A stretch of 64,000 bases of DNA from Prostheceraeus crozeri (GCA_907163375.1 CAJQUW010015369.1:62001-126000); one strand, 5' to 3'; positions 38,090 to 50,625 are shown, numbered from the stretch's first letter. The notes: generated from the sequence alone by a model not told the origin. Numbers and translations: made by a program.

Positions 38090-38345
38090 TTTAACCCATC
38101 TGGAAGTCTGTTATCTTATTTGGAATCCATATTGAGCCAAGAATGTTAGTCGACTGGAAAGTGTTCAACGGCGAATGACTCGATTCTTCCTGCAGTTGCG
38201 AAAACTCGATTATAAACTTCGCTTAAAGAAACTTGATCTTTTGTCATTAAATGCTCGCCGACAACGATACCGCTTGATCTTCCCAACTAAAATTGTGAAC
38301 AGTTTTGTCGACATCAGACTTAGTGATCCTTTTACATACTGTACT
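38090..38345 (+). mobile_element. LINE fragment, ORF2 C-terminus
   Basis: The frame reads LEVCYLIWNPY, SRLESVQRRMTRFFLQLRKL and LKKLDLLSLNARRQRYRLIF. This corresponds to LEYxxxVWxP, ESVQRRFTR and LxLLSLExRRxRxDL of CR1/L2-group LINEs. It is a short scrap just after exon 4, similar in type to the LINE at 57697. Confidence 0.75.
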
Positions 38346-39009
38346 CAGACAACCTCATGTATAGAAATGATCAGATAGTATTAGTAGAATGCATTAGAAA
38401 TGATATTTGATAGTTGCGGCTAATGCAATATTTATTCTTTTCAAAAATGTGCAATGTATGCCTATTTTGGGCCATGTATTTGTTGCTACAATAATACAAT
38501 TATTATTACATTACATAATCCTATTTTACGCGGACGATTTTGTGCTCCGAAAACCCGATAGCCTCCTCTTTGATTCTGAAATTCCTGTGATTCAATCGTA
38601 TCCAAAATTGCGGTGCTATATAATCTGCGTATGCTCGTCTCGATGGGGTATCAGTTTCTACCAAATCAGTTGCCTTGTTTGAAATTTGAATTCCACTTTT
38701 CTGCAAAAGTAAGATTTTTTACACACCATGCAACGGAAGATCCTGGAGGTCCTGCGCATTGAAACTATTCCTTTATGCCAGAACAACATTCGTGGACCCA
38801 GCCTCCATACCTTATGCACCAAATCGACTTGCCACCGACGGTTCTTCCACAAACATCACATGGCCACATAAAACTGACAGTATTACTCATAAACATATTC
38901 TACTATTTGCAAAATAATTACGTAGATGCATTTGTGATTGAATATGTTAATTCCAGCTTCATGCATACGTTGTCAGTGTTTTATAAGTAACTTGAATTGA
39001 TTAGAACAT

Positions 39010-40075
39010 CTCCAATGGTACTCGTGATCCTGGAGTTCGCCCAGGGACATTACGTGGAAGCTACAATGAGTGTGACCGGGCATCCAAGAAAAAGATACTC
39101 GAGTGTGCAGAGGCACATGAAGACTTTGAGGCCGTCGCACTGGCGAATGGTGTAAAGATCCAAACTGTCCCGTCGATGGGTGTGAATGGCGTAGAAGGAA
39201 ATTGAAGACAGATCGTGTGGTTGAGTATATAGCAAGAAGGTGGCCAGTGACCAGTGATCATACCGAGCACATGATAACAATGCTGGAGACGAATCTTCAG
39301 GTGACTTTGGAAGAAATAGAGATCTCCCTTCAACATCAATTTAAACTTCAAGTCAACATATCTTCGATTCACTTAAAGGATCAACTCTACATCGTAAAGA
39401 AAGTTTCCTTCGTGCCATCTACTGAAAATACTGAAGAAAACAAAGCACGAAAGGCCTCTTTTGTGCAGAGGATCATGGAGCTAACCGGGTCTCAAAGGGA
39501 ATACTTTATCAGGATGAGACTAATGTGAATCTATTTTGTCGTCGATCCTACGGTTGCGCAAGACGTGGAGAACCTTGTCGTGTGATTGTGCCCAGTTCCC
39601 GTGGTCCTAACGTTCATTGTTGGGGCCTGCTCAGCAAGCGAGGTATTGCATATTCTTGCATTTGCCGCGGATCAATATAGTGTAATCGATATCACGGAAT
39701 TACGTCTTGTGCACTTGATGAATTGTTATTGTCCCGCGATTTTCTTCAGTGTTGTAATTGTTGTTGACAATGTGCCATCACATTCGGGCATCGAAGACAT
39801 TTTTCAGACGAAAGAACAGCATGCTGGCTTCACAATGCTGCGGATGTCGCCCAACTCTGCTCCTCTCAGCCCTATTATTATGGTCGCATTATGAGAGTTT
39901 TTATGGCCGTCCACGAAAAGCAGAATGAAACGAAATGTCAAGAAGAATATCAGACGTTCTCAGCACGTCAATGAATACCACTAACTCAGACAGAGCACCG
40001 TCTTCGAAAAATTGAAGAAACTAAGCAACTTCCCCTTAACGAGAGCAATCAGTCTGATCATTGTGAGATTACAAT
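39010..40075 (+). mobile_element. Tc1-like (IS630-superfamily, DDE_3) transposase remnant
   Basis: The plus strand shows, in order, an N-terminal HTH region (RGSYNECDRASKKKILECAE near 39055, ALANGVKIQT near 39145) and SLQHQFKLQVNISSIHLKDQ with LYIVKKVSFVP near 39325-39415. Then come GPNVHCWG-like sequence near 39600 and VVIVVDNVPSHSGIEDIF (second catalytic Asp) near 39750-39800. MLRMSPNSAPLSPI at 39835-39880 is the decayed third motif, where LSPYSPxLNPIE is usual. Stops and frame changes are scattered throughout. The first catalytic motif (YMDETNFNL in relatives) is spoiled. No terminal repeats were resolved. Confidence 0.75.
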
Positions 40076-40079
40076 CATG

Positions 40080-40835
40080 TGTATTCTTTCTATGGTGATG
40101 TGATGCGTATGTAAGATTTACGGTACAATATCTAAATAACTGTTTCCTTACACTTTAATATTGAATGAAAAATGTAGGAGGAATTTATACTGTTTTAATA
40201 TGACGAATAACTTATGAGCTTGAGTTCATTGCACCATGACAAAATAACCAATTGTAATTTAGAATATTAGACTATCTTTTTGAGCAAATCCCTATGCCTC
40301 TTAAATGGGATTTAAGTGTACATTGAAGGTATTACATTGTAGTTTGCGCATATGTGTGAATTACATGATTGGAGTATGCTTAAAGCAATTTAAATTAAAG
40401 CAATTTAAACATAGAATAAATAAAAGACAATTTAAGAAGTAGTTTAAATTGATGCAAATTGTTTTAATTTGAATGCAAACTGTTACAACGCAAGGAGGTA
40501 TAGAAGTCACAAAAAATAGAGTCATGGCTCTTACTTTTTGAGCAACATTAAAAAATGCATAGCTTCAGGAAACCCCCCTCGGATAAGATAGGATTAAGCT
40601 TTTTGTCACTTGAGCAAGCGCACACATGCCGGCATCAGTTGGTTGCTATCAGCACCTCTCGTAGCCTCAAGAGTGTGTTACTCAGAATAGTAAATAGTTG
40701 TCAAAAGAGCATTTCAACGAAATAGTTACTCAAAAATATCATTAGAATAGAACTGTTTTTGATGTTTAACAGCTAAATAATGAATCCGCCCCTGATTACA
40801 ATCTTCCTTGATATATTGAAGAAATTGAATGTAAT
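40080..40835. other. DENND4 intron 4, AT-rich spacer
   Basis: It includes a small cluster of CAATTTAAA-like repeats at about 40383-40475. Nothing coding is seen. Confidence 0.5.
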
Positions 40836-40839
40836 TGAT

Positions 40840-41025
40840 ACCGTACCACTCAAGAAGAGGTTTTAGCGTCGTACTCCCCCATCGGGGACTTGAACGGAGC
40901 GGACATTGTCACACTTTTGTGGAGTGCTGTGATACTTTTATTCCGGATTCCTTCCTGCGACCTTCAATGACTGAGGGATATGTGCCTCTGTACCAAAGGA
41001 TCTCTCGGTCAAGCAATTAAATTAC
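40840..41025 (-). repeat. SINE family A, copy 2
   Basis: The minus strand aligns with the other family A copies. Matching blocks are GAGATCCTTTGGTACAGAGG, CAGTCATTGAAGGTCGCAGG and AAGGAATCCGGAATAAAAG, followed by a tail with CCCCGATGGGGGAGTA. The B box is mutated beyond use. It is an old copy. Confidence 0.6.
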
Positions 41026-42809
41026 GAAGACTATCACTACGAATAAGGAATTTTACGCTCTATTCATCTATTTTATGACAACTATGATCTCTATATTGTC
41101 TGCCTGGGTAGATAAGACAACATTTGTTCATGTGAATATTTCAATCAATTATACTCCTTTTCCGGTAAATGGTTAATCCGTTGAAGTTTTTTGGAAAATG
41201 CAGTGTGGCCCAGAATCCTGTAGTCATGAGTTATCTGCACTTTTGCGCGTAATGAGACGTTGAATTTAGTTAAGACAAGAATATCGAAAAATTCAGTTGC
41301 AGCTTGAATGAACCATAATGACCTTTAATGAAGGCTTTCAAGACAGGATTAATTACGAGCTGGTCATTTGAACGATCCTAATTTTCCCTCTTCTTTCAGT
41401 TTTCCGATTATTGCCATTCCAAAGCCTTTCGTTGCGTTCATCACTCAAGCGAGCTATCACCCCGTTCCGATTGTTCACAGAAAAAAGCTCCCATTCAATT
41501 GTTCTTTTAGAGTCAAAACAAGTTTCGATAGATTGAATAAGTTATTCTTCTAATTAAAGCCTTATGCATCAATAAAATTATCAAAGAAGTCAACAACGAG
41601 GCAGGTTGACATGTAAGTAAAATTAAGCTGTGCGAAAATACCCTTAAGTACGTGCTCTAATCAAGAGTAAGATAAATGGAAAGCTTAACTGTCGAACTAG
41701 ACTGATTCGTGCAATAGTAAGAACGTGAACTATTTTTGCCGGTGGTAAGAACGTAAATGCCGGTGGTATACAATTATCAGAGATGGTATGAAAACAACGA
41801 TACCACAAATTGAATTGAAAATTGATGAAAACAAACTATTTGAATTTTATACATGTTATCTTCAAAAAGAAATGTTGTGTTCATATTATTCCAAAATAAA
41901 TATTATTACAAGACGATGGACTGCGATTTTCCTCGTCTGTGGAGCCCTTTCCCACGAATTGAAATAAGCAATGTTCGAAAAGTGAAAAACGTACGCGTCG
42001 CCTGATATACGTGCACTCCATAACGTGTAAAAAATTTGTCTTTTAATGTGTTGTATCAACTGCGTACAATAGATAAAGGAGCGGTTTAAGCTCTTATTGG
42101 CCATTCTTAAAAGATCACGATATTTCAAATTGCCTCTGTCTTTCACGAGAGGCAAAAAACTCGCTTATGTAATCGTTTGAAAGTCAGAGGCAACTTGAAA
42201 TGGGATATAGCGACTCTAGCAACATTTACTTATCGTTAACAAAACACTTGTAGTAAGCTTCTCCGAACAAAAGAGACTGCAGTGCGTCACAGACTAATAT
42301 CCGGGGTGCTTGTGATGCAGCGAGGCAGGTAATAACCGCCATTAGGTATCAGGAACCAGTGTTTGCCATGTTAGGAAGGTCCCACCTGCCTGTTGTTGGC
42401 AAACTCGAAACTCCTTAGGACACCATAATCATGCGCGCACATGACTGTGATGTTTGACGATTTCCAGAATTATACCAGTCATGGTCTTGATGCGATATCT
42501 TCTCAAGGAATCTAGGGTCAGTATTTTTCGATGCAAATATGTAAGCATAAAATTATTTGTTTTTACAGCAACAGGTTTATCCAGTCACATCAAGTGACTT
42601 CCCTCTGTCGATAAGTGAGAGAAGAGTTGGACGATAATTTCAGAATATACGGATAGATAATGGACAATTGAATGGGCCCCAAATCTTGCCACAATTGACA
42701 CCTTAGAATTTTTCTTGTTGAGATATCTGAAGGTCAATTTACTAAAAGTATCCTCTCTTGAGCAAATGAAAGAGCATATCAAGGGGTCATTAACATCAAA
42801 TGCATGATG

Positions 42810-43705
42810 CGAGGGTGATTGAAAAGTTCGCGTCGTAACCTGGATTGCTGCGTGCCCGGCCATTTCCCGCAGGTGGTTAGATCGCAATACGCCAACAGCG
42901 CTTGAGGAGTGTTCAGTCATTGCGATGTAATGCTGGTGTACAAAAGCTACCTAAATTTATACGTGTATTTTTACGTGTTTATACGTATTTATAAGTGCAA
43001 ATTTATACGTATATTTCATTATTCAATTAGTCAGATGATTTTTGTGGGTAAGAATAGCAACGTTTCAAATCGAGCTGTTATCCCGGCTTGAAAGGACTCA
43101 CGCCAAAGGAGATTCATGATGATCTGGTTGGAGCTCTTTGAAGAAGTCCTACACCATAGGCAAGATTTGGGAAACAGAATTCAAGATAGGAAGAGATAGC
43201 CCGGAAAGATGAACATTCAAAGCAGTGGAAGCGCCCATGATCACTAGATTCGTGGGAGGTCATCAAGTCTGTGGGAAAGGTCATTGACTCCATTCTGCGT
43301 GACTCGGAAGCTGTGCTGCCGGTGGACTTCCTGAAGAAGTGTCAGACTATCGAGTACAACGCTAAATAATTCTTGCAGAAATCTCGAGCGTAGATCAAAA
43401 TCAAACCGATAGGGAAGCTCACGAAAGGCAGAGAGCGTGCCTGTTCACACTACCGCTGCCGGCATGTCTTTCATACAAATGTTCATACATACTGGTACCA
43501 TCAAACTTCCATCTTCACTAAATGAAATTGGAGCTCAGTGGTCGGCACTTTGCATTCATGCTTCTGTGAGCAATTGTTCCGGTCACTGCAGCACCACTGG
43601 GCTAGGTGTGTTGATTGAAGGGCGATCATGTCAAAAATTTACTTGTATACCTTTCGAAATATTTCTTTTTCTGTCTCAGGCCGCGAACTTTTCAATCACC
43701 CATCG
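42810..43705 (+). mobile_element. mariner element, internally decayed
   Basis: The ends are exact 20-bp inverted repeats, GGGTGATTGAAAAGTTCGCG (42813-42832) and its complement (43682-43701). These extend to CGA/TCG and are flanked by TA (43706-43707) or its mutated copy on the left. Transposase scraps in the plus sense include GLTPKEIHDDLVGAL (43088), EHSKQWKRP (about 43213), SILRDSEAVLPVDFLKKCQ (43291) and VHTTAAGMSFIQM (43440). These match the mariner order KGLSxxEIHxDL, KQSxxWKHP, IFWDSxGVLLVDFL, DNAPAHT. At 896 bp it is shorter than the usual 1.3 kb, so internal deletions are likely. Confidence 0.85.
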
Positions 43706-43709
43706 TATT

Positions 43710-45280
43710 TCTGCCTCTTTGAAAATGTGTGTCGTAGTGTTTGGTAGACTTGAACATTGTGTCAGAGCAAATTGTCACATTTCAAGTGAGTATAATGACT
43801 GTTTTAAAAATTCGTATTTCCATCTTAGTCGTCCGGGCGACTGTAACGCCAAATGTAAAGGGTGTCCCATTACAATTCCGTTAACCAAAGATAAATGCGT
43901 GTCAAAAGCTAAGAATTGGATAAAGATTTTTCTCTGATTTATCCGAAGAACAATCCTGTGAGTTTGGCCAACGTTATTGTTAACATTTTAGCTATTGTGA
44001 TCGATTTAATTGTGAATATAACGTGTTGAAGATACCATTTATCGTTATCTTTATTCTGGTATATTATTTTCTGATATGAAAACAGACAGAAAATTTTGAA
44101 TTAGAAAATATAATTCCTTTTGTATGTTAAAATTATAGCCTCGACGTGTTTTCTCACAAGCTTGTCTAGCAAGAAAGTGGGAATCCACCGCGCATGGCCT
44201 ACCATGTGAATAACATTCATGACAAGCGTCGACAACAGAATTGCACTGAAGCAGAAGGTCGAACATATGACTTTTCTAGTTACAGAAGGCAGATTTGTCA
44301 CGTTTGATGTACGGCGCTTCTAAATTTTTCATAAGTTTTCGAAGTGGTGCTGAGTAACAAGCTTAAAGCTTATGATGAGGTATGAGCGATATGAATGTTG
44401 AAAGCTAATACACAAGTGTGTTGATTTTGCTTAACTCATCATAAGTGTTATCTTGAATAATACAATTCTCATTTATTCATGTTTTGTGAAAGTATCATAA
44501 TGGCAGTATCTTAAGGTTTAGCCATGAAAATAGGATATACATATTTAAACTGTCTTTGTTCGAAGTTCGATTTACCTTGAATTAATCAACATTGGTATCT
44601 TCTAGTTGAAGAACAACGTTTGAATAGACAGTCAGTTGTGCATTTTTGTCATAATCCTAGAATGTCTAACTGCATCTGCTGATATGTTTCCGCATTCTCG
44701 ACACAGTGTATATCAATCCTGACGAATAAGCCGCCTTTGATGTATCTCCTGCAGATGCACAACATAAATCTACGACGCACTCTTTAACCTCTACTAAATG
44801 TGCTTTCTATATCATCGAATCGCAATCCCCTGTCCAATTCACACCTCATTTACTTTTGTCGGATGTAATTCGAAAATTTAATCACAGCAATTTTGAACGG
44901 AATTCATCAAAAGTATATAAACTCAAGCGCCTAAGTCTTTAGGATCAATAATTCAAGCCAAAACGTGGATTAAGATTATTTCAAAGTCTACATGCCACAA
45001 ATATTATTAAATCTAAAAAGACACGGAACATAAAATCAAATAGCACTAATCACAGAAATACGAAATAAATAGACAAAATTCGAAAGTTTCTCATTTCCCT
45101 CTCTCGTCGAGTTCAACAACTGCGGGTGCAGTTTTACGGCCAATATTTGTTTGGTTTTGCTTCAAATTCACAGTTTTGCTCTTCATGATTTTATGCCTCT
45201 CTTGATGATGTCTATGTTATGTTTGACTACTCTTCGTCATGTATTTGTAAGGAGCAGTGTCCACTGACCATTGTATGAAA
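43710..45280. other. DENND4 intron 4, nothing recognised
   Basis: AT-rich DNA with no supported gene. An open stretch continuing rightward from the mariner end to 43937 has no family likeness. Confidence 0.5.
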
Positions 45281-45281
45281 G

Positions 45282-45376
45282 GCCGATTACAATGAAGATA
45301 TATTGCCTTTCAAATGACAACCTAGATCGTCGGCGCGTGACGCCAGACTATTTATGCTGATCATTTGAAAGGTAAT
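45282..45376. repeat. Short imperfect palindrome
   Basis: CAATGAAGATATATTGCC followed by TTTCAAATGA is mirrored by TCATTTGAAAGGTAATATGC and ATTG. The arms are about 30 bp with a spacer near 40 bp. It is probably a tiny MITE remnant. Confidence 0.65.
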
Positions 45377-45613
45377 ATGCATTGTTATTGAATATAAAAT
45401 CTATGACATCGAAAAATTCAAGATTTTGATCTGTAAATGACTCAAATCTATGATAATTTTCTACATACCCATGCATAGCCCATGCAGCTCAGAGCATTTA
45501 AGCATGTCAAGTTTGAGATATCTACGAGTCACAAATTGTGAGCCATAGGAATCACCTCGATGCCATTTTCACTCGAAACGCGAAGATGCACTGAAATGCT
45601 CCTACCTCAATTT

Positions 45614-46336
45614 AGTCCGGCAGCCAGAACGAGTTTCTGCAGGGAACGAGGCCGAAAGTGAGACTCACAAAATGACGTGCACCCTATGCCTACTACGAAT
45701 CGGCACGTGTGCCGAGTTCTAGTGAGTTCCTCTTCTTGTCAGACAAGATCAAAGAAAAACACATGTAAATCCAATGGGACGCAGATTGCAGTTTTTAGCT
45801 AAAATGAAATTTTCTGTATTTTCTCTGATTAAACAAAAAATACTAAGCTTAGAGTCCTGATTTTTGGCATGGAATGTCTTCATGTCATTTCCTTTCATGT
45901 CCATGCAAACATGTTTATAAAGCTAGACACATTTAGATTTGTCGAGCCTCTTAATGTCGGCAAACACAAACATTTTGAGCAACTTTATCCACATTTAACC
46001 ACATTCTCGCATACATTCCCGATTAGATGCATGATAACAGCACATGCATATCATAGGAAATGACCTGAAGACATTCCATGCCAAAAATTATGACTCTAGG
46101 CTTAGTACTCTCCGTTTAATCTGAGAAAATATAGAAAATTTCATTTTAGCCAAAAACTGAATCTCCGTCCCATTGGATTTACATGTGTTTTTCTTTGATC
46201 CTGTCTGACAAGAAGAGGAACTCACTAGAACTCTTCAGACGCGCGAATTCGTTGTAGGCAGAAGGTGTACATCATTCTGTGAAAGTCTCATTTTCGACCT
46301 CGTTCCCTGCAGAAACTCGTTCTGGCTGCCGGACTA
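45614..46336. repeat. Palindromic MITE, 723 bp, in intron 4
   Basis: The ends TAGTCCGGCAGCCAGAACGA and the exact complement at 46317-46336 begin arms of about 290 bp (45614-45906 and 46045-46336) that match at about 90 percent by eye. The spacer is about 140 bp. The outer TA on both sides can be read as a TA target duplication, with terminal repeats starting GTCCGGCAGCC. No coding sequence is present. Confidence 0.85.
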
Positions 46337-47345
46337 ATAGTATTACATAGCAATTTAGACGGCCTTAGTTATTCAATTCAGGCCGTCTAATTTGCAATTG
46401 GAGATACACGTATATGAACGACTTTCATAGAAACATGACAGGTGAAATATCGACTGAAAAACCTACTTAGTACTTGCTCAGTAACAATGACCATTCTTAC
46501 GTGTATTTGCAATCGATTTTAACAGTGCATGCACATCCTTTTGCTCATAAATGAACAGCTATTAAAATCAAGTGACGTAATAATTGTAAGAAGTAAGTTC
46601 TACTTAATTTCTCACATTAACTCTATCTCTCCACAAAAAACAAGGTTAATCACAGGCATTCGTTCTATGACTGTCAAACAGACAAATCTTTCTCATTATA
46701 TTTCAATACAGAGATCTTACTCGACTGCACTTCAGCTCTATTTTTTATCCATCTCGTTCGTTTGTTCTGTCTGTGTGATTGATAACTCTGAGGCATGGAG
46801 GTTTGGCTTCATTATTTATTTCCTAGTTCTCTCCAAACCTGTAAGCTCGCTTTCATGCCAATCTCTCGTTGGCTGTCTTAAAAGTTGATTATAGATTGAG
46901 TTAATTGAAGATTTTTCAAAACATTGTCAAAACAAGGTAGACAGTTCAAAGCGTCTTGTTTGGAGACGAGAATTTTGCGATTAGTTTTAGTAACAGGAAT
47001 GTTCCCAAACGATGGCATATTAAATATGAAATTTAAATCCTAAATCAATAGGACATAATATGTCATTATTGGACATTGATCACGTGCGTGTGAAAAGAGG
47101 ACAGCAAATGCATTTGCACTGGTTTCTTCCAACACCTTCGTATGCAGCTTCAATGCTTTATGAATCATGCTTGAGTAAAATTACTTGTTTTTTAATTTTT
47201 AGAAAGTTGTTGCTGGCAGTCTGCTAGTTCGCAAATCGGAGCTGAATTAGGCAGAGTCGTCTGTACATAAAGGATATAATCTCGGAGACCGACTTTCACA
47301 AATTTAGTTTCATTTTAAAACTTCTTTTTGGAGGATCACTAATCT
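46337..47345. other. DENND4 intron 4, nothing recognised
   Basis: An open stretch of 119 codons at 46529-46888 has no recognisable motif and biased AT composition, so I do not call it a gene. Confidence 0.5.
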
Positions 47346-47600
47346 ATGGTTTCTGTGGTACAGTGTTTAAATGCTTTGCCTATCGATTTTTTGGTCCTGA
47401 GGTCGAGCCCGAAAGTGCCATTGGAAGTTGGTAGGAAGGGCATCCTGACAAAAAGTACTTCAACCGTCCAGAAAAGTCTGACCATGTCAGCACCGCACAA
47501 GCCCCCAGTATGGAGTAGTGACGCTGAAAGGATCACTGATCAACACACATGGACTCGATTAGTCGACGCTCGGACTGCTTGGGCCAGTTAGCCAATATTC
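47346..47600 (+). repeat. SINE family A, copy 3
   Basis: The plus strand reads GGTACAGTGTTTAAATGC (A-box region), then GGTCCTGAGGTCGAGCCC (B-box region) and CATTGGAAGTTGGTAGGAAG with GGCATCCTGACAAAAAG. A body follows with GTCAGCACCGC and CCAGTATGGAGTAGTGACGC. It is the most complete family A copy in the window, about 250 bp. Confidence 0.7.
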
Positions 47601-47849
47601 CGGCTAGGTGATTTTTTCATAAAAATCCCATGTGCATTATTACACAAAGTGCTCGAAGTTTCTATTGATTCGACTTCCTTTGTTGAAAGGGATCAGTAGT
47701 GCCTAGTTTACATTATTATAATCATGAGAAATCATGGCGTAACTACTTGTAATTCCAACCCATCGGTGGATTACTTTGTTAATTTACGTAGATAGCTAGA
47801 ACTTGTAATTAGTAGAATTTGAAATTCCTGTCACTTAAAATCCATATTA

Positions 47850-48180
47850 GTGTATCGACGTGATGACGGACCGCAATCAAATGCGAACGCAGATTGAAGT
47901 AGGCAATCGATCATCGCGAATGAATACCAAAAGAAACCAAAAGAAGAACCAAAGTCTGTCTCGATAGGCAACCTCAATCTCATGACCTGCCCAATCTATT
48001 GATCTCAATCCAATTGACAAGTGATGGGGCATGGTGAAGCAGAGATTCAGAGATGACGATCGAAACTGATTTCCGCAGCGAAATAGCATCTTCGCTTGTG
48101 CATTTCACGCATTTGTTTGAGAGCATGCCAAGATGAGTAGCTTCGGTTATCGCCAGCCATTAGCAACTAAGAAAGCTTCA
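47850..48180 (+). mobile_element. Tc1-like transposase C-terminal remnant
   Basis: Plus-strand frames give AQSIDLNPIDK, a stop, then WGMVKQRFRDDD (third catalytic region, where WPAQSPDLNPIE is usual). LFESMPR, a stop, and VASVIASH near 48110-48160 match the usual Tc1 tail SMPRRVxxVIxxxGxxTKY. The third catalytic residue reads Asp here. Upstream domains are not visible. Confidence 0.75.
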
Positions 48181-48449
48181 TGCTCTACTTTTATGTCTTC
48201 CAATACTGTATGGTGTCGACTAACAGTTTTATAGAGGAAGAATATCGCAAAAGGTTTCATTGTACCGATATATTTCGCCAGCACTCCGGAACGGCAGGTA
48301 AGGTGTGATATGAACACTTGTAACAGTCAGCAGACAATCATATGTCGCAGCATGGCCTGACTGATATGAAATGAGACGAGATAAGAAAGCATGAAATACA
48401 ATAAGTTAAGACAAATATAAAGTTACCAAGGTAAAGAAAGAGTAAAAAC

Positions 48450-49060
48450 TGTTGTTCTTGTTATTTTACCCAGCTCGGTCCAGCTCATTGGAGGCTTCGT
48501 ATCAAGACAATTCGAACGACACTCCCAGTAAGCAAATTAATGCCTACTGCTGGCGAGGAGTGCCCCGAGGAGGAGGAGGTGGCCATTCCGATACCACCAA
48601 GTTGCTACCATACCCAAGACAGAGCTGTTCACACAAAGTGAACTGCATTTTCGAGGGAAGCAGCAACCCCAGTGGTCCCACCCCACACCTTACCTCCGAA
48701 GAGGGGCGGCGGCCATCGCTGAGGGAACTTTGGAAAAGGCATAGCCAGATATGCTGCAGGGGGGAAAAATCAAAGAGTTGCAAAAAGTTGCGTATCCCAA
48801 CAGCTAATGATTCGGCAGTCAAGATCCCCCGCAACATCAACTTAGTATAGCAACTGAAGAAAGGCAATGAGAATAAGACTTCGAACAACCGACACCAGAG
48901 CTGCAGTGGCAAAAGGTCCCTTTAGTCGCCTCTTGCGACACGCATGGGAACGTCGGTCCTACTCTATTCAGTCCCGGCAGCCTCACGGGACCAGACCTTT
49001 GCGTTCCGGAGTGCATCCCGTGGAGAGCCGGAGAAACAGATCGGTGCTGTGAAAATTTTT
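48450..49060. repeat. Unclassified GC-richer repeat fragment
   Basis: The composition differs sharply from the AT-rich surroundings. Overlapping open stretches on both strands (48452-48850 plus, 48544-48912 minus) look like by-products of this composition. The block at 48926-48990 contains the hairpin GTCGCCTCTTGCGAC and CAGTCCCGGCAGCCTCACGG. It is likely part of a transposon that I cannot name. Confidence 0.45.
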
Positions 49061-49074
49061 TGCGATATTCTTTC

Positions 49075-49305
49075 TCTCAAATTTTGTGCCTTCAAAATTA
49101 ATAAGGGAAAATGGCTAAAATTTTATGTGCAGGCGTTTCGTGACGCCGTCACGTGCTTCAGTGCTCCAAAAAATTTGTGGTAAAGGCCGGAGTAGAAACA
49201 GGATGAGAGCACTGAAGCAGCGACAGCGACGCGGAAGGTCCGCTCCTGCGTGTGCATAAAGTTTTCGCCATTTTCTTCTATTAAATGTGAAGTCACAAAA
49301 TATGG
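49075..49305. repeat. Palindromic MITE, about 230 bp
   Basis: The arms share AAATTTTGTG, GAAAATGGC, AAAATTTTATG/AAAACTTTATG and TGCTTCAGTGCTC in reverse complement. They meet at a short spacer around 49170-49200. There are no coding motifs. Confidence 0.75.
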
Positions 49306-50544
49306 TAGTGTTTTTCTTCTTTTCTCATGACAATGAATCACCGGCACAAGACAATCAACTACATTATCAATCCTGACGTCCATTTACTAGCTCGTATTTC
49401 TGTGTTTCGACGTTATTACAGACAGGCCCTTTGATGAACGCATTAGGCGACCAGACAGAATAACATAACTTAACTTATTAGCAGCATAGTTTTCATAACC
49501 TGTCATGAGATGGTTTGGTCGATAAAAAGGAGGCGTGTTGACTTTGAACATACCACAGAGCAGATGATAAGATTTCGTGCTGAGAAAAGAACATGAAGAA
49601 TATGAAAAGTAGTCATTATGATCGAAGGACGGTGGACGTCGCTGTCAGTTGACTATCAGAATAATTGGAAAGAGTCAGTCACGTAACTTGTTAATGAATT
49701 CGTGCTGTTAATGATACTTTCTGTATCCATCGAACGGCTTCTCTGTCAATGTGGTAGGTCCAAGTCTACCATTTTGACTTGTCATATTCCGTTTGATGTT
49801 TCCGAGTTGATGTTGGACTAAACTATCCTGACGATAAAATCTTGACCCAAGCCTCAAAACAGAATCTCAGTGCTATAGAAAATGAAAGTTTGCTTGGTAA
49901 CCCATCTTGTGCAAGTTCGAAATTAAAGAGTATTTTTATCAAACCCAATTTTCATAGTTTATAAAAAGATTGTAATGATCAGTCAAACTGTTGTATCAAA
50001 AGTTGCTGCAATTTTTCGCCAATAAAGCGGCCTGTGGCGTAAACAATATTTTTAGGCCATTCAAACCATTTGTTATTTGCTCACGTTCCAATTGAAATGA
50101 GTCACTGCGATCCGTTACACTCTACAGCCATGAAATGTGATTAAACATATTAATCTGCGATTTGCTATGGACATCCAGTCCATCAACACTCAAGCAGCTT
50201 TGCAGCCTCTATCTTGCAGTGGTTATCTTCACCAGAAACTGTCTATCTCAACAAATCTGTAATCTGTCCATTGACATAGCACTATTGCCATGTGCAGGAT
50301 GGTGTGCTATAAAACTTGATGCAATGATAAGCTTGTCAAAAATCTCATGGTTGAAAACTAACTTCTCTTTAGCCTCAGCCACACTGGAAGCTTTTCCAAG
50401 CTTTTTGCAGTGAATATAAAGTCATCATTACAGCAGTTTTTGACTGCCACACATCGAGCAAACAAAGTAAAGCAGAGCACTTAATAGCTTGAAGACATGC
50501 GTTTCCTCGGGACGCTATGCTTTGCTTTCAGTGTGACCGAGGCC

Positions 50545-50625
50545 TTAGTCTTTTCTACAAATGCTATTTCGAAAGAAGCTAATCCTTGGTAAGCTGGTAC
50601 GTACCCAAATCTATAATCACCTCCA
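50545..50625 (+). mobile_element. LINE scrap
   Basis: One frame reads LFYKCYFERS, a stop, then SLVSWYVPK, close to FFYKDYFGRSSSAVNECVPK of the LINE at 32772. It is too short for more than a tentative call. Confidence 0.4.

Noticed and set aside
43437-43937. 166-codon open stretch
   Set aside because: It begins in mariner coding DNA in a passing frame and runs through the terminal repeat into the flank, so it is a chance ORF.
48544-48912. Overlapping long open stretches on both strands
   Set aside because: Both are in a GC-rich block, with a Pro/Gly-rich low-complexity segment and no recognised domain.
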